DNA of 64,000 nucleotides from Cylindrotheca closterium (Eukaryota; Bacillariophyta; Bacillariophyceae; Bacillariales; Bacillariaceae). Location: contig CAKOGP040002069.1 of NCBI GenBank assembly GCA_933822405.4, positions 164,951 through 228,950 on the forward strand. The letters are read 5' to 3'. Both the position numbers and the translations under genes were made by a program. The notes under the pieces were generated by a model, which searched no databases, had not been told where the DNA came from, and was given only the letters and a program-made list of their open reading frames with translations. Of the stretch, positions 23,721 to 33,507 are shown in pieces; position 1 is the stretch's first letter, and each line of letters begins with the position of its first letter.

Positions 23721-24311
23721 TTATCTTGCCGATAGGAAGGAGCCTAACGAGTGTCTTGGCTGTCTGCGTTTGTGCAGTGCAAATAGGTTATCACCTGAGG
23801 ACTTGCGCGTCGGTTTGCATAGTGCAGTATCTCCTTGGCTTGACGTGCTGAGTCGATGGAGGAGATTGGATCCTCGACGAACCGGTGACTGCTCGGATGT
23901 GATCACATCAAAGACAGCATTTGACGACGACTCGTGAACGCTGGTGCTTTGCTCATCACCAGTAAGACTCTCCCATGATAGTCGGCGTTCCGGTTTTCGC
24001 AATGGGACCTTGGAGTTGACTCTACTTGAGTCATCAAAGCGCGAATGCTGGGAAGTAAATGACATATCTAGAAGGTCAATTCCGTCTAGGACGGCCAGCA
24101 GAGCACTGGTATCCAACTCATTTGATTTGCTTGTCTCTTCCCGTGTTTGAGGCTCCCCAGAGCATCGCTCTCGAAGCACCATCATCGAAATCAGACTCGG
24201 GACACCACCTTCCTTCTTGCAGGCTTGAGAAAGCTCCATCTTGTTAGTCTTCGATGGCAACTTGCTTGAAGCACTAGGGAAGCAAAGATCTTGGCTGGAG
24301 TTTACAATCAT
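23721..24311 (-). CDS. RKxS-family protein 6 (unknown function)
   Basis: 196 residues; an internal start at 24239 (MELSQACKKEGGVPSLIS) would match the family N-terminus better. It contains GVPSLISMMV, a predicted helix ALLAVLDGIDLLDMSF, VPLRKPERRLSWESL, SSNAVFDVI, then CKPTRKSSGDNLF. The helix resembles the ILDEVLDIL core of the ILDE family. It is divergent from the ILDE gene at 24979, making it the first head-to-head pair in the cluster. Confidence 0.8.
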   Translation of the reverse strand: MIVNSSQDLCFPSASSKLPSKTNKMELSQACKKEGGVPSLISMMVLRERCSGEPQTREETSKSNELDTSALLAVLDGIDLLDMSFTSQHSRFDDSSRVNSKVPLRKPERRLSWESLTGDEQSTSVHESSSNAVFDVITSEQSPVRRGSNLLHRLSTSSQGDTALCKPTRKSSGDNLFALHKRRQPRHSLGSFLSAR

Positions 24312-24978
24312 GTTCTGTTCTACAGTAGCTATGATGTGTGATGATTGTAGACCGGAAGGAAAGTGAACAAAACGGATATTTTATGATGGAAGGTCGTTGA
24401 TCAGAAACCAGAAGGGCCATCAAGACGGAACTAATTGTCACGGTTATCGGTGGAATGCTGTTTACACCCTCGCAAGACAAATCTGCAATCCCAAATTGGA
24501 GTTGATTTGGTCATAAGGAGAAATGAAAAGCTCCTTCCATCACCGAATAAAAGAGTGTCAATTTGATCTTATATGTGGAAAGCCTGTCTTCATGCGGTTC
24601 TTTCAACCAACGAACCGGGACTTTTCCCTCATTTACAGATTGAACATTCGTTTTGTGAGCTTGAGCTCGGTGATACTTAGTGAACAAAAAAGAGCTTCTT
24701 CTAATTTGCTAGTCCTAACGGCCTGGCCGCTATGATGCGAAACGGGACTCTTTTTCCCCGTCTTCTGAAGCATTTTTTGATTTAATAATGATTCCAATAG
24801 TGATTGAACCTCAAAGGAACGGTAAATCAATGTACATGATATAAAACAGTACCGGTAGTGATTTGAAATTAAAAAAAGTGAGTAGCGAAAGATGGAAGGC
24901 ATTATTCTTTCTTCTACTTGGAGAGAAAGAGCTCTCTCATAATTTTGTACTGAAAGAAGTCAATTGACAAATATACTG
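24312..24978. promoter_or_regulatory. Divergent spacer between RKxS gene 6 and ILDE gene 1
   Basis: This 0.67 kb spacer must hold both promoters. The inverted-repeat block of the later cassettes is not obvious here, in line with this pair being older. Confidence 0.4.
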
Positions 24979-25287
24979 ATGACCTCCTGTGATAGCATCA
25001 ATCAAATAGGCTCCAACGGCATTCACTTGGCCAGGAATTACTTTCTGAGGCCTTCGTCTTCCTCAAGACTGCAGCCACCATCGGGTATCTTTCATGATGA
25101 TGGTGGTGAAGTTGGATCAGGAGATATCAACCGCAGCCGCCTTTCATCCCCTCGAAACAACACCGAGCACCTTGTGGAAATCTTGGATGAAGTCCTGGAT
25201 ATATTAAAGGAAGACTTCGATACGATTCAAAGGCTTGGTGCCAAGAGTAAGAAATCAAGAGACGTTGGTTATCAACGAAAACAGTGA
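24979..25287 (+). CDS. ILDE-family acidic protein 1 (unknown function)
   Basis: 102 residues starting MTSCDSINQIG. The diagnostic core is EHLVEILDEVLDILKEDFD, an amphipathic acidic helix, preceded by a Ser/Arg-rich stretch (SRLSSPRNN). Unlike later members it ends in a basic tail (AKSKKSRDVGYQRKQ) and has no poly-Asp run. It is the most diverged member and forms a head-to-head pair with RKxS gene 6. No known domain was recognised. Confidence 0.75.
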   Translation: MTSCDSINQIGSNGIHLARNYFLRPSSSSRLQPPSGIFHDDGGEVGSGDINRSRLSSPRNNTEHLVEILDEVLDILKEDFDTIQRLGAKSKKSRDVGYQRKQ

Positions 25288-25892
25288 CATTCATGCTGAA
25301 ATATATAATGACTGTCAAATGATCAAGACACCATCAGACTGCCACCAAGACGGGCATACTTACACTTCCTGGAAATACTGTACAGTCCATACACTGAAAG
25401 CATACACTGATATGTATTGCAACTGATATAGGAGATTGCCACGCAATTACTTCTTTCCTGTGCACAAGGAGAAGTCTCTTCTTGGATCTTACAGGAATTC
25501 CAAACATAAAATTAGGCGTATGATAAAGCTGAATGCGACAATGTTCTCTTTGTATTACTTGTTTGTATTAGCTTGCATAAAGTGTACGACATTCCAACTG
25601 ATGAGTCAAATTCTTGTCTGCGTGCAAAGGGCGAGACTCTCGAAACCTCTAGGATCTTCTCCATACATAGAAAGTAAGCGTACAGTATAATCTAAGATTT
25701 GAAATATATCTGATACAGTTGAATGCGAAAGGTGTTCTTCCTATAGCTTAAGGTGAAGTATCTTGGATCTTCTATGACCTCCAAACAGAGAGCAGCATAC
25801 AATCTAAGATTACTAAGTCAAATCTGATGCAGTTGAATGATGAGACAATGTTCTTTCTAATTGTTAAAAGCGATAGTGTTCTTGGTTTCATG
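25288..25892. other. Intergenic, convergent 3' flanks
   Basis: Spacer between ILDE gene 1 and RKxS gene 7. It contains two diverged copies of a CTTGGATCTT..CTAAGATT type segment (about 25482-25700 and 25760-25820). No gene was seen. Confidence 0.4.
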
Positions 25893-26663
25893 TTATTGCA
25901 TCGTCGCGTATTTCTTGTCCATGGACAATCTTCGAACGGGTTTCGACAAAATGTCCGTGGTGGCGGCTTCAATCAAGGTTGACTGAAACGCTGGTTTCGA
26001 AAGAGAGAGGCAGGAGTTGTATGGGGAGGTCATAGAAGCCCCTTGCTTGTTTCCTTGCTTTAAATTCTTGTAAGCTTCTTTGTCTGGGGAAGACATGTCA
26101 ATGGAGCCCTTTCGCACAGGTTTGCGAAGAGTCTTGAAAACGGAGTTCTTGGGGGACCTGGATGATTTGTCTTCCCACTTTTCGTCATTAACGTCAGTAG
26201 GAACCGATTGGGCTCGTCGCATCTTGTCCGTTGGCATCGGCATCTTAGGTAATGCCGATCCTATACCATATCCCAAATGAATCCGTTCTTCGTTTCTTCG
26301 GATGACTGCATCAAATGGCGAGGTTTCCTTCTTGATTGGCCGGTCAAAGGCAGCATTTCGCATCGTGGGGAGTCCCTCCAATGACTTCTTTCGTTCTGGC
26401 TTCAGGATTGGCATGGTGGAGTACTCCTTACCGAGCTGTTTTCTTTCGTGCTTGGATGATGCTTTCAAAGCTGCATCAATACCATCCAGAATGTTCAAGA
26501 TCTCTTGTGCACGGGTTCGTTTCGGGATAGTAGCCTTGAATTCAGTGGAGTTGTTCGCTTCGCTGTCATCTTCGAAAGTAATGACCGAAACACAGCTGTG
26601 GTTATCCCAGGCCTGTACATCCTTTGGGACGCCTCTCTTCGCTTTGCCGGTACGGGAAACCAT
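25893..26663 (-). CDS. RKxS-family protein 7 (unknown function)
   Basis: 256 residues. It carries a helix AQEILNILDGIDAALKAS near residue 52 (compare ILDEVLDILN), then MPILKPERKKSLEGL, MRNAAFDRP, two further KP-V-R-[KR]-[GL]-S sites (TLRKPVRKGSIDM, LSKPVRRLSMDKK) and a Lys-rich middle. With members 6, 8 and 9 it forms the subgroup whose site reads K-P-[EQV]-R-[KR]-x-S. No plus-strand partner is visible upstream, where duplicated sequence and the copia element now lie. Confidence 0.82.
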   Translation of the reverse strand: MVSRTGKAKRGVPKDVQAWDNHSCVSVITFEDDSEANNSTEFKATIPKRTRAQEILNILDGIDAALKASSKHERKQLGKEYSTMPILKPERKKSLEGLPTMRNAAFDRPIKKETSPFDAVIRRNEERIHLGYGIGSALPKMPMPTDKMRRAQSVPTDVNDEKWEDKSSRSPKNSVFKTLRKPVRKGSIDMSSPDKEAYKNLKQGNKQGASMTSPYNSCLSLSKPAFQSTLIEAATTDILSKPVRRLSMDKKYATMQ

Positions 26664-26872
26664 TGTTTTGTTGTTTGTATTTTTTGTGTGGTTTTACTGT
26701 ACCGGTATACTGTATGAGGATGGATGTGCAACCGCACCGTGGCAGAAAAACGTTGCAGTTTCGGCCTGCTGACGCGGTGGGCGGTGGGGCATATATTATT
26801 TGTCAGTTTTTTGAAGTTTGATTACTGTCCGCGCGGCATTTAAAGTTGATGTTAAATGATTGCAACACGAAT

Positions 26873-27054
26873 GATCACTCTGCAAGAGCACTTTGCTTTA
26901 TTTGTTAGGGTTGAACATGCTCGAATCGAAGTGACAGACAGGTGTATTTATAATGGATTTTTTTGTACCGGTAGGGAACAGACAATCAGAGGGGCTTGCG
27001 TAACAAAAATCATGTTGTTCTCGTTTTGGCAGAGGGGCTAAGGACTCACTTGGA
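26873..27054. repeat. Pre-insertion flank, copy 1 of a duplicated segment
   Basis: GATCACTCTGCAAGAGCACT onward is repeated after the N gap at 29186-29496. The two match closely except for a 128-bp insertion in the second copy (29312-29439). Copy 1 ends exactly where the copia LTR begins. Confidence 0.9.
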
Positions 27055-27422
27055 TGTTGCAAAACCACGTTGATAAGGCTCAAACTAGGTTTTGGGGCGT
27101 TGTCAATTTGGGGTTGAATATAGATTCGTTTGAAAATCGATTTTAAAATAATTGTGAGCAGTTTGAAGACTCAAACTTCTTTTAGTCGTGCTACATTCGT
27201 CTGATCTGATCTGAACCAACTCCAACCAATCCCGCTGGATTGTTAGTTATAGAATGTTGGAGATGTAGCGTGATAGCCGTAGCTTCTACGCTGACAACTT
27301 CCTCTGATCTGATCAAGTTGGATTCGTGTTAAGTTTTCTCACCGAATCCGACTCACTCGATCACTCAGACATTCAGTCGATTCGATCAAATCTCAGACCT
27401 CAGAATCCCTGGTATTCGTTCA
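27055..27422 (-). repeat. Putative 3' LTR of a Ty1/copia element
   Basis: On the plus strand the 368-bp segment starts TGTTGCAAAACC and ends ATTCGTTCA, giving TG...CA ends. Just inside is CTCCCTCTTTT, which on the coding strand is the polypurine tract AAAAGAGGGAG directly before the LTR. The outer edge coincides with the breakpoint against the empty copy at 29496. The other LTR would lie in or beyond the gap. Confidence 0.7.
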
Positions 27423-27499
27423 CTCCCTCTTTTGATCAAATCGATGATCTTCCTATCAACCCATGATCATCTTTCTGAACTTGATGAGTAGCTCAGCGT

Positions 27500-29172
27500 T
27501 CAAAGGTTTCTCAACACGTCAGCTGGTTGCTCTTTTGCATCTATCTTGTGAATAGTAATCCCATTACCAATGTATGACCTGAAATGATGTAGCATGCAGT
27601 CTAGGTGCTTTGTTCTTGGTTGAAACTTATGCACTCTAGCAATTTCCAGAGTTCCGGTATTGTCTTCAAATACTCGGTAGTGTACCTCTGCAATTGGGCT
27701 TTCAATCGGGATTTCATACTTGATCATCTCCTTGAAAAGGTTCATGATGGGTATTGCTTCACGAAGTGAGTATAAAAGATTCCAGTGTATTCTGACTCTG
27801 TTGATGATAACGCAATCTCAGTTTGCAGCTGCGACTTCCAGACGATAGGACAACCTGCGAAATTGATGAAGTAGCCATGCCTTGATCTTGCTGTATTGCA
27901 ATCCTCATATTCTTTGGGATCCCAATTTCCAGCGAAGTCAGCATTGACGTGGACCTCCAATCCTTTCGTTCTATCAGGTTGTAGAATCAATCTTTTGTCT
28001 TTTGTGCCCTTGAGATATCGCGCCAACCATCGTACTGCCTTGCCATGCTCCTTCTTTGGGCATGTACTGAACCTTGCACACTGGTGAACAATATAAGCGA
28101 TGTCCGGCCTTGAACCCTTCTCCAGGTAGTTTAATTTTCCAATGACAGATCTGTAGTGAAACGATCCATCAAACTCTGGAGAATCAGAATGTTTTGACAA
28201 CAGCTTTGATGATGCTGCTGGGATTGGTCGTGTCGCCGTGTCCTCCTGCATGTTTAGGTCCTTCAGAATCTGATCAATCAAATGTGGTTGGGTGAGGTGT
28301 ATAGAACCGTCAGGCTTCCTTTCAATGTTAACCCCAAGAAAGTCTTGAATGTCCCCTTCATCAGTAATGTCCAGGATTTCCCCAATTTCAGCCACAACTC
28401 GGTCAATCTCGGCTTGATCGGGTCCCGCAAGAATGGAGTTGTCTGTGTACAAAACTTACATCACATTTCCTTTGTAAAAGACACATTCATCGTAATTGGA
28501 TTTCTTGAATTCCAATTTATCGACGAGAACCTTCGTCAAATATTGATACCAGACTCGGCTTGCTGCCTTTCCTCCATAAATGTTTTGATGCAACTTTAAA
28601 ATGTATTCGTTACTGTTTCCATCGACAACTTTGAAACCAGCTGGAAGCTTCATGTAGAGCTCCCTCTCAACTGGTGCTTGCGGAAATGCCAGGACATAGT
28701 CGATCTGCTTGGTTTTCCACCCAAGCATTGCAGAGACAATCAGAAGAGTTCGAATCGAGTTCCAACTTGCAACTGGTGCATATGTTTGGTCGTAGTCTTG
28801 TCCATATTTCATCTTGGACCCGTCAAAGTTCAATCTTGCTTTGTACTTTTTGACTTCCCTCGTTCGAATATCTCGTTTTTGTTTCATTTGCCATACTGTT
28901 GGAAAGATTGTAGCTCCCTCTGGAACTGATGTCCGATGGATGATTGAGAAGTTCTCGTTCTTGAGTTGGTCTTCCCATTCCTTCTTCATCGCCTTTCAAA
29001 ATTCACCTGCATCCTTCTCACGCATAGCTTCATGCATGTACATCGTGTCAGGGTCAGAGGTTGCCTTGAAAATCTTCAACGGATCCTGCTTGGCTTCTCC
29101 AGAGTAAGCTGGGAACATTGCTTGGAAGCAGAATATTTCACCTTCAATACATTTCTTTGTGGCGTTTGATAG
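27500..29172 (-). pseudogene. Copia pol remnant (reverse transcriptase-RNase H), stops and frameshift
   Basis: Reverse transcriptase is recognised from KYKARLNFDGSKMKYGQDY, TYAPVASWNSIRTLL, QIDYVLAFPQAP and LYMKLPAGF. RNase H is recognised from HGYFINFAGCPIVWKSQLQT, ALSSTESEYTG and KHLDCMLHHFR. It cannot make one protein. There is an in-frame TGA near 29000, an in-frame TAA at 28456-28458 just before the YTDN box (normally YVDD), and a one-base frameshift near 27750, between the ESEY and FKEM parts. The second catalytic Asp of the YxDD box also reads Asn. Confidence 0.9.
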
Positions 29173-29175
29173 CTC

Positions 29176-29185
29176 NNNNNNNNNN
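29176..29185. other. Assembly gap (10 N)
   Basis: Ten N bases separate the truncated copia element from a second copy of the pre-insertion sequence. The gap size is likely nominal. Confidence 0.99.
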
Positions 29186-29496
29186 GATCACTCTGCAAGA
29201 GCACTTTGCTTTATTTGTTAGGGTTGAACATGCTCGAATCGAAGTGACAGACAGGTGTATTTATAATGGATTTTTTTGTACCGGTAGGGAACAGACAATC
29301 AGAGGGGCTTGCCGTATCTCATCGGTCCTTGGACACTCATGGTGGCAGGACAAGAGATCGAGTTCAGAGCCTTGACAATCATTGACCTAGTGACCAACTT
29401 AGTCGAAATTGTGCGCATTAAGGACAAAACGTGTGCGAACGTAACAAAAATCATGTTGTTCTCGTTTTGGCAGAGGGGCTAAGGACTCACTTGGAT
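29186..29496. repeat. Pre-insertion flank, copy 2 (without copia, with a 128-bp insertion)
   Basis: Repeats 26873-27054 and then continues into unrelated unique sequence (ACTTTTTCGGGC) where copy 1 has the LTR. This is the pattern expected of the unoccupied allele or an unoccupied paralog. Confidence 0.88.
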
Positions 29497-30071
29497 ACTT
29501 TTTCGGGCTTTTTATTTCGCGAAAGCAATATATATATCATATGAATGAATGGATTACTCGTACTGTAGGAGTCGAGATGCCCGGAACCAGGAACCAGTGA
29601 GTGGTACCGGTATTAGCAAGGATAAAGTATTAGGTAAGGTACAGTACATATTTGCTGAACGGCCCATTGCAAGTGCGAGCTCAAAGGGCCAACAGTACCA
29701 GTACCCTTGTACGAGAATACAGCCGGACAAAACCGTCGGCGATTGATCCCGCTGTAATCAACATCCAAAACGCTACCGTTTACGATAGCTATTGAAGAGT
29801 TGTGAGCAGCATGGATGACTGACAGAGTAATGATTTCTGATTTCAATAGTTATAATGTATCAGTTCGTGTAAAAGTCAATTGCTCGCTACATCTTTCCCT
29901 CTTTACTTGTGCCTCAGTGTTCCCCCAAAATTCTTCAAAATATAGTAGTATTATCCTCGCTATCGGTTATTTCTGCCACTTGTCTGGTCGTCGAGGCTTG
30001 CAGTAGTAATCCTTTCAATCCTTGTCGTATTGGTATCATTATTTTAATAAAATATGTAGAGTCAGGTGCAT
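29497..30071. other. Intergenic, no gene seen
   Basis: 3' flank of RKxS gene 8, with TACCGGTA at about 29604. No gene supported. Confidence 0.45.
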
Positions 30072-30794
30072 TCATGATTTCTTCCTACGAGTCGACGAGT
30101 GAGTCGATCTGGAATGTGCGGATCGACGAGGGGAATGTGCAGATCGATGCGGAGAATGCGGACCAATGCTTGACTTTCGCGTTGGCTTCTGTAGGGTCTC
30201 TGTCATCGAAGGAGAGGACCATTTGGCACCCACAGATGGCACGGAATAAGCGGAACCTTCATCCGCATCTGTGATCGAACTGTCTTCTGGAAGGTCATCG
30301 TAGCCCCCGCGCAAACTCTCTTCATACTCTACATAATCCGAATGGTACTCGTCGCACTCAGGTGCCTCTATGTGATCGAAGACAGCGTTCAAGGCAGATT
30401 CGATGTGAGAATAGTCTTCCACTGAATCTTTCCGTTGTGGTTTGAGCAACTGCATAGACGAATTTCGTTTTTCACGCTCGTCTCCAAGAGCATTAGTTCG
30501 TTTCGTGTGTCTTTTCTTATTCTTGCTGGTTCCACCATTCTCTGGCAAGTCCAATTCTAATAAAAGCCTCGCAAAACCGCTTGCGCTATTCGTTGTCTTG
30601 TTACGGGTGTTTCTGGTTGGAGTCGTCCTCGTGGGCGTATTTATTCGAGGAGATTCGAAAATGGAATCATCGCCATCTCCTCCAATCGTCAACATGGAAA
30701 CGAGTGCGTCACAGGACTGAGGTGCATGTATCTTATTCCTCTGGGGGAATGGCAGAGGACTGCTATGGTCAGCTAGTTTCGAGTGGTTATCCAT
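30072..30794 (-). CDS. RKxS-family protein 8 (unknown function)
   Basis: 240 residues from MDNHSKLADHSSPLPFP, a start shared with members 9, 11 and 12; in-frame upstream codons reach 30851. It contains ALVSMLTIGGDGDDSIFESP, Thr/Arg repeats (TPTRTTPTRN), a helix GFARLLLELDLPE, LLKPQRKDSVEDYSHIESAL, NAVFDHIEAP, an acidic region and TLQKPTRKSSIGPHSPHRSA with an Arg/Ser/His-rich tail. Basic phosphosites alternate with acidic blocks. It is divergent from ILDE gene 2 and is the first of the modern cassettes. Confidence 0.85.
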   Translation of the reverse strand: MDNHSKLADHSSPLPFPQRNKIHAPQSCDALVSMLTIGGDGDDSIFESPRINTPTRTTPTRNTRNKTTNSASGFARLLLELDLPENGGTSKNKKRHTKRTNALGDEREKRNSSMQLLKPQRKDSVEDYSHIESALNAVFDHIEAPECDEYHSDYVEYEESLRGGYDDLPEDSSITDADEGSAYSVPSVGAKWSSPSMTETLQKPTRKSSIGPHSPHRSAHSPRRSAHSRSTHSSTRRKKS

Positions 30795-30950
30795 GGTTGC
30801 AGTATTATGACTAACGCGTACCCAACGTTGCGTGTGATGCTGTATACCCACCCACTACCAGGTACCTGTTACCATCGGTCCGGTATTGATGGCGGGCATA
30901 GAGTTTCCTTTGGTCGCGAAATGTGATGCTGATTGAAAACTCTCTTTCGG

Positions 30951-31170
30951 AGGGGCTATGGTAACTCCGAAAACGCGACGGTATTCGATCGGAACAAGTG
31001 ACATTTAGGATTCGCCGCGAACTTTTGTTGCATCCCGGAAAAAATAACCGACACACTGTGATCTTTTTTCTGCTTGGGAAATGTTGCCGTCTCCAAGTAG
31101 AGGGGCTATGATAACTCCGAAAATACCACCGCATTCAATACACCGAAAGTAAAGTTGAACTTCGTTTGTT
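30951..31170. promoter_or_regulatory. Bidirectional promoter block, RKxS 8 / ILDE 2
   Basis: Two related elements, GGGGCTATGGTAACTCCGAA at about 30952 and GGGGCTATGATAACTCCGAA at about 31112, are each followed by a CGGTATTC or CGCATTCAAT word. The second continues into a core with the palindrome AAGTTGAACTT (31152-31162). The same order occurs in the other cassettes. Confidence 0.65.
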
Positions 31171-31473
31171 TTAGGGCCTGAAAGAAATATCATTCAATAA
31201 ACCCACTTCAAATTATTTGTCAGAATGATGCATCGTATTGCACTTCAATCAAAGCGAACCCGCATTCCAGCTGATCGCCACTATTTTGTCTGATCAGATT
31301 TTAATGTTTTGTTTACCTCCTCGTGTCAACGAACCGAACTATTCATTCTTCCGATCAGAACAGCTGAAAGACTCGCCGTAACCAAAACCGCAATTCCCAA
31401 TGCAAATTCACATCACTCTATGCTCACAAATCAGCCAGAAGCAGTTACGAAACAGCAACCGATACTATCAATC

Positions 31474-31713
31474 ATGACTCACTCTAACAACTTGAAACAA
31501 TTGTCATCAACTCGCCGCCCAATGTCATTGGACGCTGCCCTCAAGACGATGCCATCTCCCGACTTCCTTCCACGTGCTCTCCCTAGGGATGATTCACCGG
31601 AAGGACGAAGAGACTTTTTGGTTGGAATCTTGGATGAAGTCCTTGACATTCTGAATGAGGACATCTTCGACGACGATCTCGACACCAAGTCAGACCACGG
31701 CTTGCCGCAATAA
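31474..31713 (+). CDS. ILDE-family acidic protein 2 (unknown function)
   Basis: 79 residues from MTHSNNLKQLSSTRRPMSLD. An ATG further upstream in frame is not conserved in the family. Plan: N/Q/S-rich head, RRPMSL site (Arg at -3 to Ser), MPSPDFLPRALPRDDSPEG, then the core FLVGILDEVLDILNEDIF and an Asp-rich end (DDDLDTKSDHG). The core should form an acidic amphipathic helix. It has a head-to-head arrangement with RKxS gene 8. Confidence 0.82.
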   Translation: MTHSNNLKQLSSTRRPMSLDAALKTMPSPDFLPRALPRDDSPEGRRDFLVGILDEVLDILNEDIFDDDLDTKSDHGLPQ

Positions 31714-31778
31714 AAGGGGTGACACACAATTTCACCTCTGCTAGCTACCATGTACACATGAAAATGTAAAAAACAAAA

Positions 31779-31786
31779 TGTAAATA
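31779..31786 (+). promoter_or_regulatory. UGUAAAUA element in ILDE 2 3' flank
   Basis: TGTAAATA lies 66 bp after the stop within AAAATGTAAATATAGA, a context kept in the other copies. It matches the UGUANAUA consensus bound by Pumilio/PUF proteins. Binding is inferred. Confidence 0.55.
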
Positions 31787-31793
31787 TAGACAT

Positions 31794-32298
31794 AGATATT
31801 ATTCAATACAGATTCATTCATTCATAGACTATGCAATAGTGTGTTGAGACAATTGGCTCGTTTCAAACAGCTCTACTGCAGTCCCACCAAATGCTGCTGC
31901 CAGTATGATCCTTTTCAACGTAGACTTGTTTTGTGCTGATTTACAATTTTGATCGAAGTTACATCTCGCTACCCTCTACTGCATCATCTAATAAATGAAA
32001 TAAGAAGCGAATTTGTATCAAGAATATTTGTTCCTATGTCTTTACATTGCAGTTATTCATTGTGTCAAGGCAAAATGGTGGTTTGCCTCATTATGGGGGC
32101 ACCACGAGACTTATTATTGGTGTTGTATCGTCAGCCCGGCACACCACGGCCCGCAAGTAGCTGGAGTAGCACGATTCGGGAGAGAGACTTATGGTGTCCT
32201 TTGCAATGGACGTGGGAGATTTTTCTTCTTTTTGTCTTTCGTTGGTCGTCGAGGCATGTAGATTTCGTTTCAATTGTTACTCCGGTACATTTTCTTGC
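31794..32298. other. Intergenic between cassettes
   Basis: Convergent 3' flanks of ILDE 2 and RKxS 9. No gene is supported. Confidence 0.45.
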
Positions 32299-32808
32299 TC
32301 AATCTGCAGATCGATGGGGAGAATGGGGAGCATAACCAAGGCTCGACCTTCGCACTGGCTTCTTGAGGACCTCGGTCATCACGTGTGTTGACCATTTTGC
32401 ACCTGCTGCAGACGGGATGGAACTTTCTTCACAATCCCACTGGCACCCGGCACCCTCAGGTGCCTCAATGATGAGATCGAAGACAGCATTTAGTGCTGAT
32501 TCGAGATGAGCCAAGTCTTCCATTGACTTTTTCCTTTGGGGCTTCATCATGGGCATGGAAGAATTTCGCTTTTCACGAAGCAGCCGCTCCTCGTTACCAA
32601 GAGTAGCATTGACTCTTTTTGTGTGTCTATCGAAGAGGAGCTTCGTAGGAGATTCATCCAAAATAGAATCATCACCATAATCCTCGCCAAGGGTCAACAT
32701 GGAAACCAGTGCGTAGCAGGACTGCGGTGCATGTATCTCATAGGGAAGTGTCTTCTGGGGAAATGGCAGAGGGCTGCTATCGTCAGTTAGTGTCCATCGG
32801 CAATCCAT
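32299..32808 (-). CDS. RKxS-family protein 9 (unknown function)
   Basis: 169 residues from MDCRWTLTDDSSPLPFP; an ATG seven codons upstream (MQRLKEN) is also possible. It contains HAPQSCYALVSMLTLGED, DDSILDESPTKLLFD, MPMMKPQRKKSMEDLAHLES, NAVFDLIIEAPEG and VLKKPVRRSSLGYAPHSPHR. It is shorter than member 8 through loss of the Thr/Arg-repeat region. Head-to-head with ILDE 3. Confidence 0.85.
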   Translation of the reverse strand: MDCRWTLTDDSSPLPFPQKTLPYEIHAPQSCYALVSMLTLGEDYGDDSILDESPTKLLFDRHTKRVNATLGNEERLLREKRNSSMPMMKPQRKKSMEDLAHLESALNAVFDLIIEAPEGAGCQWDCEESSIPSAAGAKWSTHVMTEVLKKPVRRSSLGYAPHSPHRSAD

Positions 32809-33039
32809 ATTTTCCTTCAGTCTTTGCATAAAAGTGACCCCAATTGTCGTCAACAATTTCTCGTCAAAATACCGTCTGGTCGAAACCATAACTGCGCTTA
32901 CCTACCGGTACCTGGTACCGTTTACGTGTACTGGTATTTTCAAATGTACATGCGGTCCGGTATATTGTCTGTTCGGATCACGAAGAACCCTTATCATCCT
33001 CAGGTCGCGAGACGTACAGTGTGAGCTGTATGCACGGGC

Positions 33040-33125
33040 TGTGGTCTGTGATATTATCTCCGAAAACACGACGACGGTATTCAATACGGCACACCATTGT
33101 GAAGTTGAACTTCAGCAAGTTTTAG
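33040..33125. promoter_or_regulatory. Bidirectional promoter block, RKxS 9 / ILDE 3
   Basis: CTCCGAAAACACGACGACGG is followed by TATTCAATACGG and a perfect palindrome TGAAGTTGAACTTCA (33100-33114, 7-bp arms around G). The outer bases differ from the CCGAAG/CTTCGG arms of sister cassettes, but pairing is kept. Confidence 0.7.
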
Positions 33126-33507
33126 CTCCCAAAAGAAATATCAGCACTGTGTACATAATGTACCGAATTGAACACAATCATAGAAATGCTTAAAGCAGAG
33201 AAGCCAAATAAATTATCTGATCAAACATTTGGATTCAACGTGAAACGAATTTTGTAATACAGTGGCGTTCTTCAAGAATATCCGCCTTCTTCTTTTCAAG
33301 TTGCGAGCACTATGTATTAGCTAGGTAGACATATAAAAACATTGTGTTTTTAAAGTTCGATGGCGAAAAGACACCTCGGACGAAACCTAAAGGACTCTAT
33401 AGTGCGCAAACAAATCCCAGCATCAGATTTCATAACCAATTGCTCTCACAAATCAATATTTGCCACTTGAATCAATTGCAAGTTACCAAACACCAACCAA
33501 TATCATC

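Larger units (their letters stand above)
27055..29175 (-). mobile_element. Ty1/copia retrotransposon, 5'-truncated by an assembly gap
   Basis: A minus-strand element with pol order reverse transcriptase then RNase H, followed by a polypurine tract and an LTR. The gag, protease and integrase parts and the 5' LTR are not present before the Ns. The insertion point is defined by comparison with the empty sequence at 29441-29500 (target CTTGGAT). Confidence 0.88.

Noticed and set aside
27239..27296. 57-bp TGTTAG...CTGACA segment as a very short LTR
   Set aside because: The ends look LTR-like, but the breakpoint against the empty copy and the polypurine tract define a longer LTR, 27055-27422, that contains it.
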